The notes under the pieces were generated by a model. That model ran no database searches, had not been told where the DNA came from, and saw only the letters and a list, made by a program, of their open reading frames with translations. From Microbotryomycetes sp. JL201 (lineage: Eukaryota; Basidiomycota; Microbotryomycetes), in assembly GCA_033819885.1 (NCBI GenBank), contig JAQYUZ010000033.1, forward strand, positions 62,001-126,000: a DNA stretch of 64,000 bases, in the 5' to 3' direction. The position numbers and the translations under genes were made by a program. This document shows, piece by piece, positions 46,301 through 59,604 of this stretch; the stretch's first letter is position 1, and the number at the start of each line of letters is the position of its first letter.

Positions 46301-47805
46301 CGCTTGTGGCAGAGCTCGACAAATCTGCGTCAATATCGTTCGGGTCCGGCGTTGGAGCGACGGAAGGTGCGCCTTGAGTAACCGTCAACGTGCCGACGAA
46401 CGTGTGAATGTCTTTTGTCGGCGGGTCCGCATATACATCACCTGAAATCTCTAGCAGCTGGCTGTCCGTCTTGAGCGACTGAGTGCGCTCGACTGCCAAA
46501 CGCAGCTTCCAGTCCGTTTCGCCATCGAGCTGGTCCGTACGTATAAAGCACGAGCCTGAAGAATCAGATGTGCGGAGCAAGACCATATCTGCTGGCACGC
46601 GCTGGTTCTTTTCGAGCAGCACCAAGTCGCCGACTTTGATCTTGCTCGATGGTACCGATCTGACAGGGGTTTGCGCGGCTGTCGAGTTCTCGTTGCCTTG
46701 CTGGTCAAAATGGTGCGAATGTGAGTGCCGCGTTGAGGTGGCTGAGGCGTCGAGCACAAAGTATCGCGTAGAATTGGCAGACTTGTCGCGGAGGTATCGT
46801 ACGTAATCATCGTACGCCTCTTTGCCGATCGTAACGGCAAGTACAAAAGCGAGAGGAACGATGTACGTCGCCAGAAAGCCTGTAGCAAGGCAAGTCAGAA
46901 CGCTTCAAAGGTGGAGGTCAGAACGGACTCACCAATCCGGAGAGCAGGCAAAAATTGAGAGAGCGCGACAAGCAAGAAGTACAAGTTGTAGAAGAACTTG
47001 AACTGCTCGTATAGGACGAGTGGCAGGAACGTGAGGACGTTGTACTTTTGATTGCGCACAACGTTGGCGGGAAACTTGGACGGCATCGGTCTGTTTAGTG
47101 GGATCGTGCGCGAAGTACTAGATGGTTTCCGGCTAAACGTGAATTTTGATACGGAAGACTTGCGCCGTGATCCCGACCCTATCCGAGGGGACTGAAAGCA
47201 GAGGTTCGTCAGTCTGACGGCTGAGGTGAATGGACAGTGCGGCAGCGGTGACCTGCCTTGCTCTCGCCCGACAGAAGCGCAATGTTTTCTTCTTCGCCGG
47301 GCAAGCCGCCGACCCAACCTTGATCAAAGTCGCCATCTGATTCTGTCATGTTTGTGGCCATGAACCCTTTGCCGTTCGAGCTCAGCCGCTCACTGTGGTC
47401 GTCGTCTTCAGGCGCGTCAGAATATCTGTCCTTCGCTCTTCGGCTACCGGCCACTGAGGTATTTGGTTGACCATTCCTGTTGGTTCTCCGTCCGGGAATG
47501 GAAGGGCCCGTCGCAAGAGACGACGATCTGAGCGAGCCTGTCGAGCGAAATTGGCTGAGCGGGTTCGACTGTTTGCGCTCGCGCGTGGTCGGTGCCGTCG
47601 ACGACGATGCAGCTGAAGATGTCATGTACGGTCTCCTGTGTGTCGCGCCGGCCGTGTGGCCGTCCAAACGCAGCAAGGGTACGTCGTTGCCAGTGCCGAC
47701 CTCGAACGCCCCGGGCGACGAGCTCACAGACGGCGAGGCGGGCGCAGAGTACTGCCGAGGCGCTGTTGAATCTTGGTCAATGTCCAGGTGCGGTCGAGAG
47801 ACCAT
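43398..47805 (-). CDS. NEO1: P4-ATPase phospholipid flippase Neo1 (ATP9-like)
   Basis: Type IV P-type ATPase that flips aminophospholipids toward the cytosol in Golgi and endosomes. Exons from the start: 47257-47805, 46933-47191, 46119-46879, 45779-46061, 45612-45716, 45441-45553, 44712-45384, 44376-44654, 43859-44323, 43601-43804, 43398-43537; 1276 residues. Motifs: [35 protein letters not shown], phosphorylation site [11 protein letters not shown] followed by the Neo1-type [28 protein letters not shown], and [16 protein letters not shown]. The disordered N-terminus is about 180 residues, longer than in yeast. Two 57-nt introns (46062-46118, 44655-44711) are in frame and stop-free. The first intron appears to be GC-AG (GCAGGT, 47192-47256). 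Confidence 0.95.
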
Positions 47806-48114
47806 CGGACGGCGCGCCGTCGGTCCCTGCCGTCGCTTGTGCCACCGTTTGACGTGTTCGGCGTGTGTAAGCGTGTAGGATCTCTCTCGCGACTCGAATG
47901 TTGCTATTCTAGCTGTTATCTGGGGACCGCGAGTTGCACGGGCGCTGCGACGTGTATTGTAGAGTGGGCAAGGGACGAGCCGGAGGGGCCTGTGCGCTCT
48001 CGCTCGCTGCCAAAGCCCGCGTCACCGCCATGCACTAGTCACGAATTAATTGGCAACATAATGGTCTTATCGATCAACAGTGTTTTAATCAATCAACATC
48101 CGGGAGCTGTGTAA
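47806..48114. other. Intergenic region NEO1 to TRM8
   Basis: 309 bases; NEO1 promoter and TRM8 3' end, both genes on the minus strand. No extra feature. Confidence 0.4.
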
Positions 48115-49650
<1,536 letters not shown>

Positions 49651-49802
49651 CGTCGTGAGCGGATGTTGACAGTTTCAAACGCTCTCTGCTGCGCACGACT
49701 CTCGGTACCGATACATAATGGGGAGAATCCGCTATCTCTTCAATACACACATGAATATTCAACTACCCAGCCTGACGTCAATCAACGCACTCAGACGATC
49801 GT

Positions 49803-52800
49803 CTAATATTGCTTGTGAACTGATGGCACGGCGTGCATCTCTGTCTTGACCGGAGTGTCGTATGCTTCCTGACCGTGGATAGGCGCAATTTTGTACATTT
49901 TGGTCTTGACCGGCACCTCGAATCCTTTTGAGCCTTCACTCAGCAAAATGGTCTCGACCGGCTCAGCTGGCGCTACTTCAGGCAGCTGGTTCGACGACTT
50001 GTTGCTCGATCGTCCAGAGGAGACGGCTGACGCCTTGGTCTTTTTGTCTTTCTTGCTGCCACTGGGAGCGACATTTGCTGCATTTGCCGCCTTCGGGTCT
50101 TGGTACTTGAGAGCGATCGACGCCGCCCTGCCGTCGGGAATGCAGATGAACTCGAGCGGCACGTCATCACTTTCGTAAGCTTTGTCGACAATGTAATATC
50201 CTTTCCTTTCGAATTGAATAATCTCGCCCTTCTTCAAGTACTTGATGTTGTAATCGGCAACGGCATCCGTTCGGAATTCTGTCTGGGGTGTCAAAAAGTC
50301 TTTAACGTCATCATCTTCTTCGAGCTTCTTCTTTGTGATCAGATAATCGTAGTCAATCAATGTGACGGGCAGCAAGGGAGCAGATGGTGTAGATGCGAGC
50401 CACGTAATCTTCTTCTTCGTCTTCTTGAAATCGCCATTCAAGTTGAGCTCGACTTGAAGCTCCGTGATGGGTTCAGAGCCTTGAACCTTGCGTACAAACG
50501 CGTTGCCCCAATCCATCAACGTGAGCTGTTCCGCATCGTCAGCACCCTGAAAGCACATGAGAAGCAAACAGGCGGTGCACAACAACTCGCTGACGCACCT
50601 CTTCGTCTTGCGCAAACGTCTTTGCATCCTCTTGCTCAACATAGATAGTATCCGCGTAGCTTGTTTGTTTGACGCCAACGTCGGGATTCTTTTTGTGTTT
50701 GGGCAATTCCTTGGTGAAAGGCTCAGCCGGGCATCCCTCTCCGGCGCACACGACCTTGACCAAGTCCTTTTTCGCCAAGGCTGTGTGCCTAGGCGCCACG
50801 GGATCAATGACCTTTTTGTTGATGTTCCAAATGACGTCCCACTCGAGCGTGATGAACGCTTGAGACGGGCCTTGGAGCAACATGAATTGGTTGATAGCGT
50901 CGATCGTCATGCCCCGTCGACGCACACCTCGCACGGTCGGGAACCGAGGGTCGTCCCATCCAGATACGTGACCTTCCTCGACGAACCACTTGAGTTTACG
51001 CTTGGAAAGCAACGTGTAGACAAAGTTCAGGCGGCTGAGACGAGGCAAAGGTCAGTCGTTCGCTGCCGGGGAGCAAGGTGTTGCTGCGAGCTTGCCCAAA
51101 GTCCCAGACTTCGACTCTTCTCAATTTGAGTGCGTCAAGCATCCAGTAGTATTGCGGGTTACGGTCCCTGTACTCGTTCGTCCTGAGCGCGTGCGTGACG
51201 CCTTCCATAGAATCAACAATCGGGCAAGCAAAGTCATACGTCGGGTACATCTTGTACTTGTTACTGCGGCGGCACGAGCACGGTTGCGAGTCAGCCGAAC
51301 GCCATTGGCAAGTCGTCACATCGCACTGACCCGGTGCGGTGGTGAGGCAACAAGTTGCAGCGGTAGATGACGGGATCGCGCAGAGCTTTGTTCGGGTCAT
51401 CAACCGAGATCTTGGCGCGAATGCACCATCGTCGTCCTTCATCGCTGCCGGTCGCCATTTCGGCAAACCGAGCCAGGTTGTCCTCGACGGACGCATCGCG
51501 GCGAGCTGAAGCAATGCCGTTCATGCGTTGGTCGCGCATCTGCAACAGCTTACAGGTCAGTACGACTGAATGCTGCTCGGCGTGGCACCCGACAGACGCA
51601 CCTTTTCCTGTTCAGTGTCATCCGCGTATGCGTTGCCATCCTTGATCATCTGTACGCAGTAGATATGCAGTTGATCAAAGTAATCTGACGTGTAGGATTG
51701 CGCGTCTGGCTTGAGACCGAGCAAAGCCAAGTCTTCAATGATGGACTCTTCAAATTCGGCCTTTATTCAAAGCGGGTTAGCGAGGAGCTTGCCTATGATA
51801 GAAAGTCTGGCAGTACCTTTTCCTTTGAAGGGTTTGTGTCGTCGAATCTGACCAGGAACTTGCCCTCGTACATGCGCGCGAAATACTGATTCAGGATGGC
51901 GGCCTTGGCGTGACCAATGTGCAAGTATCCTGAAGGCTCCGGTGGCAAACGAGTCACCACCTTTCCCTTCTCTGCGTTCGGCAAGCCAAGCTCAAACGTT
52001 GCGTTGGCGGCTGCTTCGGCGCCCTTTTTGTCGTCCTTCTTTTGCGGTTTGATCTTTGCCTGGGTAGGAATGTCTTCGGACGCGCGAACGGCAGCTGGGT
52101 GGTTCGAGATGTGCTGGAACCAGCGTGCGACGTGCGGAGTCTTGGACATTGACTTTTGTGCGACCGTGTTCATCTTGAGGTTGCCCCAAGCGGCCCAGTC
52201 TGCGATGGACAGCTGGTGGCCGACGAGGTAGGTTCGCAGAGTGAGACGTTGCTCAAGCTGAGCGAGCCATGCTGTTGCCGTGGCGAACGCGGGCGGGTGC
52301 GGAGGGAGCTGCAACAGGCATTGGTTGATCTGGCACACGAGCACAAGACATGAGTCAGAACGTGCCAATTCCACGGCCGTGCGGCGAGGTACAGCGGGAA
52401 GAGCTCGGATGAGCTTTGTGGACCTCGCCGTCCGCGCCAGTATGAACTGATGACTGACCTCGACCGTGTCTTGCTGCGAAGCGCCGAACGCTCCTTCGCC
52501 AGCAAGAGCGTCTGCGAGTGCCTGCATGGCGGCAATTGGACCGGTGACGGTTTTGCTGTTGTGATCAAGGTCATCCATGCGGCAACAGCAAGGGCCAAGG
52601 ATCGAGTCAAGCCGCCCAATCGGACGCGGGTGGTCACGTGAGATGCGAGGTGGAAAGAAAAGGCAACGACGAGGCACAGAGGACAAGGCGTGAGCCGCAA
52701 GCAGCGCAAACTGTCCCCGTTGGTTGGACTGACCCTTGCGCTTCGAGCTGCACGGCGTTTGCGCCGTCTGGCAACGAGTGGACGTAGTGTACGACGACGT

Positions 52801-52906
52801 TGGCAGCCGCCGGCAGCGACAGCGCATACGCCACTGGGCCATACGGGTCTGGCACGCCTCTGCCGGGCGCAGCGATCACGCTGAGCGTGCGCGTCGGTTG
52901 CGACAT
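49803..52906 (-). CDS. GUS1: Cytosolic glutamyl-tRNA synthetase
   Basis: Charges tRNA-Glu; class I, archaeal/eukaryotic type. Exons from the start: 52734-52906, 52459-52555, 51817-52329, 51602-51760, 51331-51539, 51096-51263, 50599-51034, 49803-50546; 832 residues. An N-terminal GST-like domain ([20 protein letters not shown]) is followed by the catalytic domain with [19 protein letters not shown] (HIGH), [44 protein letters not shown] (KMSKS equivalent SKRKL) and the anticodon-binding barrel. The intron 51035-51095 appears to be GC-AG (GCAAGC); no GT donor keeps the conserved WDF-RLNF joint. The intron 52330-52458 is 129 nt and in frame. The C-terminus carries an extra tail with a repeated PVKT-M unit. 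Confidence 0.94.
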
Positions 52907-52985
52907 TCCGTGGAGAGTGAGCCTTGGCCGAGACAGTTTCTTGCGTGTTTCTTGCCTCCTGCCGCGCCGGCCGACGAACCTCAGA
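52907..52985. promoter_or_regulatory. Very short divergent promoter, GluRS and RRP41
   Basis: Only 79 bases lie between the two start codons, so the two expression genes must share a bidirectional promoter and overlap in 5' leader. Confidence 0.6.
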
Positions 52986-54151
52986 ATGGCCACGGCGTCA
53001 AGCTCGCGCGCTCAACTCTTGACTCCATCAAACCTGCGCACCGACTGCCGCCTGCCGCTCGAGGTGCGCCAGCTTGCGTTTGATATTCTCCCAAGTCCGC
53101 ACGCGCCAGCGCTCCAGGCAACACCAGCAGGCGCGGACGGGTACGCCGTCGTCTCGCACGGGCTCACAAAAGTATCCTCGAGCGTATTCGGACCGCGCGA
53201 GCCGAGCAGGACAGGCGCGTTCAGCGGCGGCGGCGCAGGAGGGTCAAGCTCAGCGTACTCTGCCACAACGGCAGCAGGCTCAAAGGCAACAACGACCGAC
53301 AGGGCATCGGTAAACGTCGAAGTTGGCGTCGCAGGATGGGCAGAGCGCGGCGTCAGGCAGGGCGACCGTGACGGCACCGCAGGAGGACTACGTAAAGGTG
53401 GCAAGGACAGGTGAGCGCGCCGTCGTCGTGCAAAACACAACCCGACAACGTTTCCTTCGTCTTGATTCTCTTCTGCTCGTCCTGATGCTGACACTGACGC
53501 TGGCGCCGCTGCGCTTTCCTGTCTCAGACGGACGATCGAACTCGCGGCTTCATTAAAGGCGACATTCGAGCCCGTCATCCTGCTGCACCTATACCCCCGA
53601 TCAGCTATCGACATTTATATCCAAGTTCTGGAGGTGGACGGCTGTTAGTGCTCAGTACTTTGACGCCTGCTATCGTCCAATGACGCTGATACGTTTTACG
53701 ACAGCGCTATTGCAGGCTGCCATCAACGCAACAACTCTTGCTTTGGTATCTGCTGGTATCCCTCTCACAGACTACGTGTGCTCGCTTTCACTCGCGTCGT
53801 ACCCGTACATCTCGCCTTCCGCGCCGCCTCAGGTACCACCTTTCGAACTCACCACGCCGTCCGTGGCACATTCCAACTCTGAGCGAGGCTCAATTGGCAG
53901 TGGTAGCACGACGCTCGTCGACTTGACGAATCAGGAAGAAAACGCACTACCCAATTTGACGGTGGCCGTCTTGCCTCGAAGTGGGAAAGTCACGCTCGTC
54001 AATCTCGAGACGCGCGTCGGCGTCGGCAGATTCGAGGAGATGCTGAGGTGGGGGATCGAAGGGTCTGTTGCCATTCAAGGTGCCATGGAAGAGGCAAGTC
54101 ATCGCCGGAACTGTCTTGCTTTTTGCCACCTTGAACTGACAAAGTTGACCT

Positions 54152-54206
<55 letters not shown>

Positions 54207-54313
54207 AGGCCGTTGCACGATGGGCACGTGGGCTTGCAGTGCCGAACCCCTCGATTTCAGAATTATTTCCGCGAGCTAGTGCCAAGCAGACGATGGACCA
54301 AGACGACCTCTGA
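52986..54313 (+). CDS. RRP41: Exosome core subunit Rrp41/Ski6 (RNase PH-like)
   Basis: Ring subunit of the RNA exosome. Exons 52986-53410, 53528-53643, 53705-54093, 54209-54313; 344 residues, longer than yeast because of Ala/Gly/Ser-rich inserts near the N-terminus. Family signatures: GYAVVSHGLTKVSSSVFGPRE, RRTIELAASLKATFEPVILL then HLYPRSAIDIYIQVLEVDGS, and LLQAAINATTLALVSAGIPL. A Mtr3 or Rrp46 identity is less likely given the LYPRS-ID pattern. The last intron (54094-54208) starts GCAAGT and contains a 52-base pure T run before TTGCAG. Confidence 0.85.
54153..54204 (+). repeat. 52-nt homopolymeric T tract inside an RRP41 intron
   Basis: An uninterrupted run of T from 54153 to 54204, immediately before GCAG of the 3' splice site. 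It acts as an extreme polypyrimidine tract and is the longest homopolymer in the window. Length may vary between cells or be affected by sequencing. Confidence 0.9.
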
Positions 54314-54656
54314 GGGCCCGACGGATCGGTGCACGCCGGGCTCGGGCACCATTTCTTCAAGCGCAACGTATCAGCGACCATTTTCCGTTGGGGGTTGGCC
54401 CTTTAGACGATCTCGAGTGCTAGCAAATGTTGTAGTTCGTACTGTTCACGCGCATGAAAGAGCAGCAGGCCGAGGCCGATGGACTTTGTTTGGCAAGGCG
54501 GCGACCGTGTGCGGCTCGGCTGTGCGGTCGAGCCGGGGCAGGGCCCCACACAGATCGCCATCCAGATTGTGTTTTCGCTACCATCCCGTGTGTGCCAACT
54601 ACACGAAAACGGGTTTCGACTAGATCCACGAGAGCGAGTGCTTTTTCATACACAAG

Positions 54657-57462
54657 ATGGTGCCTCAGTCGACGAAAGACTTACAGCAAGCGCGCTCAAA
54701 CACGACGTTTGACACTCAAAAGGTTACCCGACTGCTCAATGAGGGCTACAGAGACGCAGACATGCGCAAACAAGTCGCACAAGTCATCAGCAAGGAGCCG
54801 GCGTTTGACAAAAGCAAGCGCGCCTACATGAGCAGGGCCCAGAGGCTCGAGCGCGGCCTGCACATGACAAAGAAGCTGTTCGAGATTGTCGACAGAGAAG
54901 ATTGGGGATACATGGAGGCGAGTAAAACTCTGACTGATATAGCCATTCCGTTAAACCAAAACAGAGCTCTGACACGCGCTATTGTCTTTCGCAGTACATG
55001 GAGGCGCTGATGGGCATCGACGAGCCACTCGGACTCAATCTGCACGAGATTGGTGCGGATCTGCTTGTTTAAAATCGAGACTGCGCGACAAAAAGCTAAA
55101 CACCTTGCCACACACCTAGCCTTCCAGCCCGTCATCCAGGCCCAAGGTTCGGATGAGCAGCACGAAGTTTGGATGCAAAAGTGCTTGAACCACGAGGTCC
55201 GTTCCTTTGTCGCTCCTTTTCGACAGGTAGATGCTGGTATTCATCCCCTACGATCCACAGATTATCGGCTGTTATATGCAGACAGAGCTTGGCCATGGCT
55301 CGAACGTCCAACGTGAGTATTCTGCAGCAACAAGCATAAACGCATGCTCACTGTGGCCTGGTGGCGCTTTAGAACTCGAGACCACGGCGACATACGACCC
55401 AAAGACACAGGAATTTGTCATCAATTCCCCGACGATCTCTTCCACAAAATGGTATGCATCGCAAGTGCTCGATGTAGCGACCCTTGCGCCTGACATCATG
55501 ATTTGCCAAGGTGGATCGGTGCTCTCGGCATCATCTCGACGCACGGAGTTGTCCAAGCCCGTTTGAAGATTGACGGCAAAGACTACGGACCGCACCTCTT
55601 CATCATTCAGCGTGAGTGAGCCTGTAGAACGATCTCAGGTGACAGTTCACATAGCTGTGTTTTGCTTTAGTACGATCACTCGAGGATCATTCATTGATGC
55701 CTGGCATCGAGGCTGGCGAAATCGGTCCCAAGGTCCATGGAGGCATGGCTGCCGTCGATAACGGATGTGAGCGGTGATCATGTTTTGGATTTGTCTCTCA
55801 GGTTGATGAGCCCGCCTTCTGCAGGGGCGCGCTTCAACAATGTTCGAATCCCCCGCGATCAGATGCTCAATAGGTTCTCAAAAGTCTCGCCCGAAGGCAA
55901 ATATTCAAAGCCGCCGCACGACAAGATCGCTTTCGGCGGCATGGTGTTTATTCGAGCTCAGATGATCGGTAATCTTGCATGGCGACTCGCTAAAGGTAGG
56001 CCGCTCATCCCATCTCACCATGCCACGACGCTGACCCTACGTTCGCATCGTCAGCCGTAACAATCTCGACACGATATTTGCACACCCGGCGACAATTCGC
56101 AGACCCAGACCTCAAGCCAGGACAACCTGGCTTTGGCGTCGAGCGTCAAGTGATTACATATCCTGGCGTGTACATGCGTGTACTGCCACAGATCGCAAGG
56201 GCTTATGTTTTCATTACAATTGGCAAAGACATGGTCAGTAAATAGCTTCACGTGAACCCGGCTGTGGCTCATTTCTTCGTTTCTCAGGCCGATTTGTACC
56301 AGTCAATGGCAGCCAAGCTTGTCGAAGGCGACGTGACACTCATGGCTGAAACGCACGCTGTCTCGTCGGGTCTCAAGTCGTACGTGTCGACGGCCGTCGT
56401 GGAAGGAATTGAAATTGTTCGACGTGCCATGGGCGGTCACGGATTCTTGGATGCCAACGGCGTCGGCAAAATCTACGCTACCGAGTTGCCCTCTGTCACG
56501 TACGAGGGCGACAACTAGTGAGGCGGTCAACAGCTTCTGGATAGCAGCATCAGCTGACGAATCTCCTTCACCATAGCATCTTGCACCTGCAAGTCGTCCG
56601 CGCTGCTCTCAAGACACTAGCCGGCATCAGAGCAGATCCCAAGTACCAGCTGTCGCCGTCATCGGCCTACTTTGGATCCGTCACACCTTTGCCCAAGCTT
56701 CCCTATCAAGCTTTATCGATTGACGATTGGCGCACACCTTCGATCCAGCTTCAGCTCATTTCACTGCGAGCCGCTTTGGCTGTTGACCGTGTCGACAGAC
56801 TCGTCAAGAGCGGCAAAGCATGGAGCGAGCTGAGTCACGAATGTATTGAAGTGTCAAAGGCTATTGTCGAAGCCTTCCTGGTCCGGCGAATGCAAGAAGC
56901 GATTGGCAAAGCAGACGGATTGCTCGCAAAAGATATTGGTGACGGCGAGCGTAAAGTGCTGTCGAAACTGGTCAACTTCGTAAGCATTTCTGCAGAGCGG
57001 TCAAATGGACGAGCGCTAAGGTTCGGGCACGTAGTTTATCTTGACGACGCTCGAGAACGCGTTACCTCAGCTGTTCGAGTTTGGCATCATTGCGCCATCG
57101 CCGGCGTCATTGAAGAACAACAGCCCTGCGCAAGGTCCTGCCGAGTCATTACGAGAGCAGATTGCCCGATTGGCCAAGGAGATCCTGCCAGAGTCAGTCG
57201 GTTTGACAGACGCGTTCAACTTTTCAGACTGGGAGCTCGACACTGTCGTAAGTGAACGCATCGCTCGAGCCCATCAGATTCAGGTTTGACGTGATTTCTC
57301 TTTTAGCTCGGTCGGTATGATGGTGCGGCGTACGAAACAATGCTCGCACGAGTCAAAGCGGACCTTGACGCCAACGTCGGAGACGAGGCAGCTCGCAAGC
57401 GCATGTACACCGACCACATTAAACCGATTCTCGAACGCGGAAAACGTCTTTCGCACATGTAA
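54657..57462 (+). CDS. POX1: Peroxisomal acyl-CoA oxidase
   Basis: First enzyme of peroxisomal beta-oxidation (FAD-dependent, makes H2O2). Thirteen exons (54657-54917, 54995-55052, 55120-55196, 55261-55312, 55373-55451, 55511-55611, 55671-55766, 55825-55995, 56055-56233, 56288-56517, 56577-56979, 57035-57247, 57307-57462); 691 residues, normal for the family. Motifs: [99 protein letters not shown]. It ends RLSHM, fitting a variant PTS1 (small-basic-Leu/Met). The first intron (54918-54994) starts GCGAGT, a GC-AG intron required by frame. Confidence 0.94.
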
Positions 57463-57518
57463 AACTTTTGGCCGATCGGATCTCTCTAGTGCAATATAGT
57501 TCGAAAGCTGCCCTTTTT

Positions 57519-59360
57519 TCATTCGTCAGAGCCAATGTCCCTCTCTTCTCTGTCCGCTCTGCCTGACCTGGACAGGCTTCGGTGATTGACAAAAGTTTGA
57601 TGTCGTGCTATGCGCGTGCTAGACAAAGATCGTGCAAGGCTCGCAGCATCTGTTGCTGTGTGACGCTCATGCTCGGGTCGAATACCGTGCGACGAGTTGC
57701 GTGCGGCCGGTCTTCCTACCCTGTCTTCTTGCGTATCCAAAGCTCCAGCAAGCAACGGTTGGTGAGCAGCGCCTGCAGGCAAACCCGCGCGAGCCTGTCC
57801 GCTCGAGCTCGAGGTGGCCGACGCTCTCGCTTGATCCTCCGCAAGTCTCGCCAGTGCGATCTGCGTCAGGTTTCTCTCTCGGTAACTTTTGATCGCGCCA
57901 AGAACAAAAATGGCCAAATAAACCAACAAAGGGATTTGACCAAACGTCCAAGGGTCATCCAACGTTAGCAAAAAGTCGTTGACGCTGACGATCAAGACGA
58001 CCAAGTTGCCGCTGGCCCAAAACGTAAACATGATTCCAGTAGCCCAACGTTGAACTCTCTCAGTTTCGCGCCAGTCTCGGACAAGTTTACGCTTGGACGT
58101 TCGAAATTGGTCGTGAGAGCCTATTCCGTTCGTTGACGTACTCGAGTGAGCTTGTCGTTCTGCTCTGCCGAATATTTTGCGATGCGCATTTTGGACCTTG
58201 GGATGAACCCTGGAATTGGATTTGTCTCGGCTCGTCAGGGCAACTCGCTCTGGCAAAGACCGGTGGCCGGGTCGTGAGCGAGCTCACAGGTCAAGATACA
58301 GCTCAGCGCCGCCTTTTCGGAGGAACAGCGGACAGCAAATCTGCAAAAGACATAGGACGTAGCCGAAAAATGTCGCCACGTAAGCTGAAGCAGAATGCAA
58401 GCAGGAAAAGTCAGAGATGAAGGCACTGGACCACCGATGTCTGGTGAAACTCACACCAAATCTTCATGGCCGTCATAACTCGCTTGAGAGGTTCTAGTTC
58501 GCGCTCACAGGGGAGCTCGGTATACGTGTAGTTGCCTTGGGACCAAACTTTAAGAGCGTACCAAATTACCGAACCTGATGTCAGCACGAGCCACACGGTG
58601 CCGTACGCCGCCGACTTTCGCCTGAGTCCCCGAAACACATCGGCTTCAATGTCACCGAGTTCTCGCTCGTCGTAAGATGCTGCCTGCGATTGTGCACGCC
58701 AAAATCTGACTGCCTTTCTCGAAGCTCCTTTCATTTCTCGCGCTGCACGCAATTGTGCGTGCTCTATCTCGAACAATTGTATTCGAACAGAATTGAGACC
58801 GTTCTGTCGCCAGATAGGTGAAAAGAAGCACGCCGTCATGACGGGCAACCATGACATTGAAAACATGTAGTTGAGCAGGACTTGGTACCGATTAAACATT
58901 CGTTCGTCAACGACCATCATGACGATGATAGTCACGTTCTGTCCGGCGTTGACGACGGCTTGCAGGGCAGAAATCATCCATGCTTCTTCGGCCGACAGAA
59001 GAATTGACAGGCAGGTCAGGGCCGTAGATACAAAATTGAAGATGAGCTGTCTGCCGACGATGTGGTAAGTAGATCATACAACGAAGATTATCGCTCTGTC
59101 GGCTTGCCCATTGCCAGAGATTCCAGTCTGGGCAAACGAATTCGTCATGTCAGCTCCGACTCGGCATCATAATGTTTCTCGGAAAACCGCACATAAGGAC
59201 AAAGGCCACCTGATAACGTAATCAAACAGTCAGTCAACGTTGAAAGCGCGTCATGAAGCGGGCGCTCACAGCACTTCTCGCTCGGCCCGGAACTGGAGCA
59301 CCATTCCTCGATGATCAAACTTGCGTCGCAGCCGTACTTGACAAAGTTGGCTCGGCTCAT
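57519..59360 (-). CDS. Multi-pass membrane protein with Cys-rich N-terminus, function unknown (pair member A)
   Basis: Exons from the start: 59270-59360, 59193-59209, 58455-59046, 58288-58384, 57519-58209; 495 residues. The short ectodomain-like start has several cysteines ending KCCGLCPY, then about seven hydrophobic segments, including LIFNFVSTALTCLSILLS, FSMSWLPVMTACFF, GTVWLVLTSGSVIWYALKVW, YVATFFGYVLCLLQICCPLF, ATGIMFTFWASGNLVVLIVS and IPLLVYLAIFVLGAI, and a long Ser/Arg-rich cytosolic tail. I recall similar CC-x-x-C 7TM proteins as uncharacterised in other fungi; that is memory, not a search. The 17-nt exon 2 and the start are the weakest parts. It lies head-to-head with the next gene. 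Confidence 0.65.
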
Positions 59361-59604
59361 TATGAGAGTGAAGCAAGTATGCGAGTTCTAGCGCGGGGCG
59401 CACGGGATGTTTCGGCTCGCAATACGTGCTCCGCGGAGTTAATGCTTGACTCCTGATCAGCATGCGCCCAAGGAGCCACACGGTGTTGCCGGCCGGGTGT
59501 CCCGATAAGCTTCCGTCGGAGCGCACTTGTTCCGCTTCGGTTCTTCCCGTTGCGGGACCAGTGTCTTTGAATTCGTCTTCCTTATCTGCTCACCCGACAG
59601 CATC
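59361..59604. promoter_or_regulatory. Divergent promoter between the two membrane-protein genes
   Basis: 244 bases between the two start codons, suggesting coordinated expression of the pair. No motif recognised. Confidence 0.4.

Noticed and set aside
55197-55260. Reading [10 protein letters not shown] as coding in acyl-CoA oxidase
   Set aside because: That would need a 34-nt intron; a normal 64-nt intron ending CCACAG joins HE to [11 protein letters not shown] as the family expects.
55840-55860. tRNA B-box-like GTTCGAATCCC
   Set aside because: It codes for part of NNVRIPRDQ in acyl-CoA oxidase and has no cloverleaf around it. No other B-box-like site that I saw (for example near 15588 or 49425) had pairing arms.
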